From an uncultured Campylobacter sp. (GTDB lineage Bacteria; Actinomycetota; Actinomycetes; Mycobacteriales; Mycobacteriaceae): DNA of 6,171 nucleotides. Below, piece after piece: positions 5,880-6,171 of this stretch. The first letter of the stretch is position 1. The number at the start of each line of letters is the position of its first letter. A model generated the notes under the pieces. It saw only the letters and a program-made list of their open reading frames with translations, was not told where the DNA came from and did not search any database. The position numbers were made by a program, and so were the translations under genes. The stretch is taken from assembly GCA_943913625.1 (NCBI GenBank), contig CALTYW010000131.1, forward strand, positions 1 through 6,171, read 5' to 3'.

Positions 5880-6171
5880 TTAGATGCCGATGGCTGCGAT
5901 GCCTGCGCCGATGGCGGCGAGTAGTGCGATGACGATCGGGGCGATGATGGCAGCCAGGTTGGTCTCACCGGCCCGGGCGTTGGCGGTGTCGACCTTCGCC
6001 ATCTGGGCGTTGACGATCTTCGCCGGGGCGTTGGTGGTGTCAGCCTTCACGTCTGCCTGGGTGGTGATGGTTTGGCCTTCGTAGGACACCGGCTGCGCAG
6101 CTGTGGTGTTGGTCTGGCCGTTGTCGACTGCGATGGTGACGGTTTCTTCGGCGAGGACGGTGTTGCGTGCG
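5880..6171 (-). CDS. C-terminal part of a membrane-anchored envelope protein (5' partial), family not recognised
   Basis: On the minus strand the frame ending at the TAA (5880-5882) is open to the right edge, giving about 96 residues. The internal GTG at 6089 has no evident ribosome binding site, and the sequence before it continues smoothly (RNTVLAEETVTIAVDNGQT), so the real start is outside the window. The visible part is rich in Thr, Val, Ala and Asn with alternating beta-type patterns (ETVTIAVDNG, GQTITTQADVKADTT), as often seen in extracellular domains. It has no Cys or Trp. It ends in a hydrophobic helix of about 24 residues, LAAIIAPIVIALL...AAIGI, that reaches the stop codon with no charged tail. 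This placement matches the other envelope proteins in the window. Family and function cannot be named from this fragment. Confidence 0.75.
   Translation of the reverse strand, partial: ARNTVLAEETVTIAVDNGQTNTTAAQPVSYEGQTITTQADVKADTTNAPAKIVNAQMAKVDTANARAGETNLAAIIAPIVIALLAAIGAGIAAIGI

Noticed and set aside
5840..5932. Possible small plus-strand gene starting at TTG 5840 behind AAGGAGG
   Set aside because: About 30 codons, Arg/Trp-rich, antisense to the end of the right-edge gene and running through a hairpin; the ribosome-site match is likely chance.

Overview
The window looks like chromosomal DNA of a high-GC actinobacterium, most likely a Corynebacterium or close relative. The reasons are the high GC with C/G-rich third codon positions, secreted envelope proteins with Ala-rich signal peptides, hydrophobic tails at the extreme C-termini, and a tRNA gene with an encoded CCA. 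The genus is an inference from style, not from a marker gene.

Layout. Bases 1-1764 (+) hold the 3' part of an E. coli PhoA-type alkaline phosphatase. The reading frame is open to the left edge, and its first codons encode the end of a second, upstream PhoA domain, so this is a tandem double-phosphatase. After a terminator-like hairpin comes a separate gene at 1935-3806 (+): a secreted CAP/SCP-domain protein with a coiled coil on each side of the CAP domain. Tail to tail with it, only 4 nt away, are two minus-strand genes, transcribed 5346-4702 and then 4638-3811. They encode small secreted proteins of unrecognised family that are clearly paralogous to each other. Then come a non-coding stretch with a striking palindrome, a tRNA-Pro(CGG) gene on the minus strand with its own promoter and terminator, two GC hairpins sharing the same loop, and the 3' end of another minus-strand envelope-protein gene (5880 to the right edge).

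Common thread. All five protein genes encode proteins ending in one hydrophobic helix placed 0-20 residues from the C-terminus. The three genes whose 5' ends are visible also encode N-terminal signal peptides. None has an LPXTG sortase signal before the helix. Three tails carry related Leu-Pro endings (LPQLGIQLPF, QLGVKLPVQLPR, LPMLPKL). The window therefore reads as an envelope-protein locus using a shared C-terminal anchoring module: a phosphatase, a CAP-domain stalk protein, a paralogous pair of unknown function, and a Thr/Val-rich partial protein. Whether they act together is inference; no shared regulator or enzyme pathway is visible.
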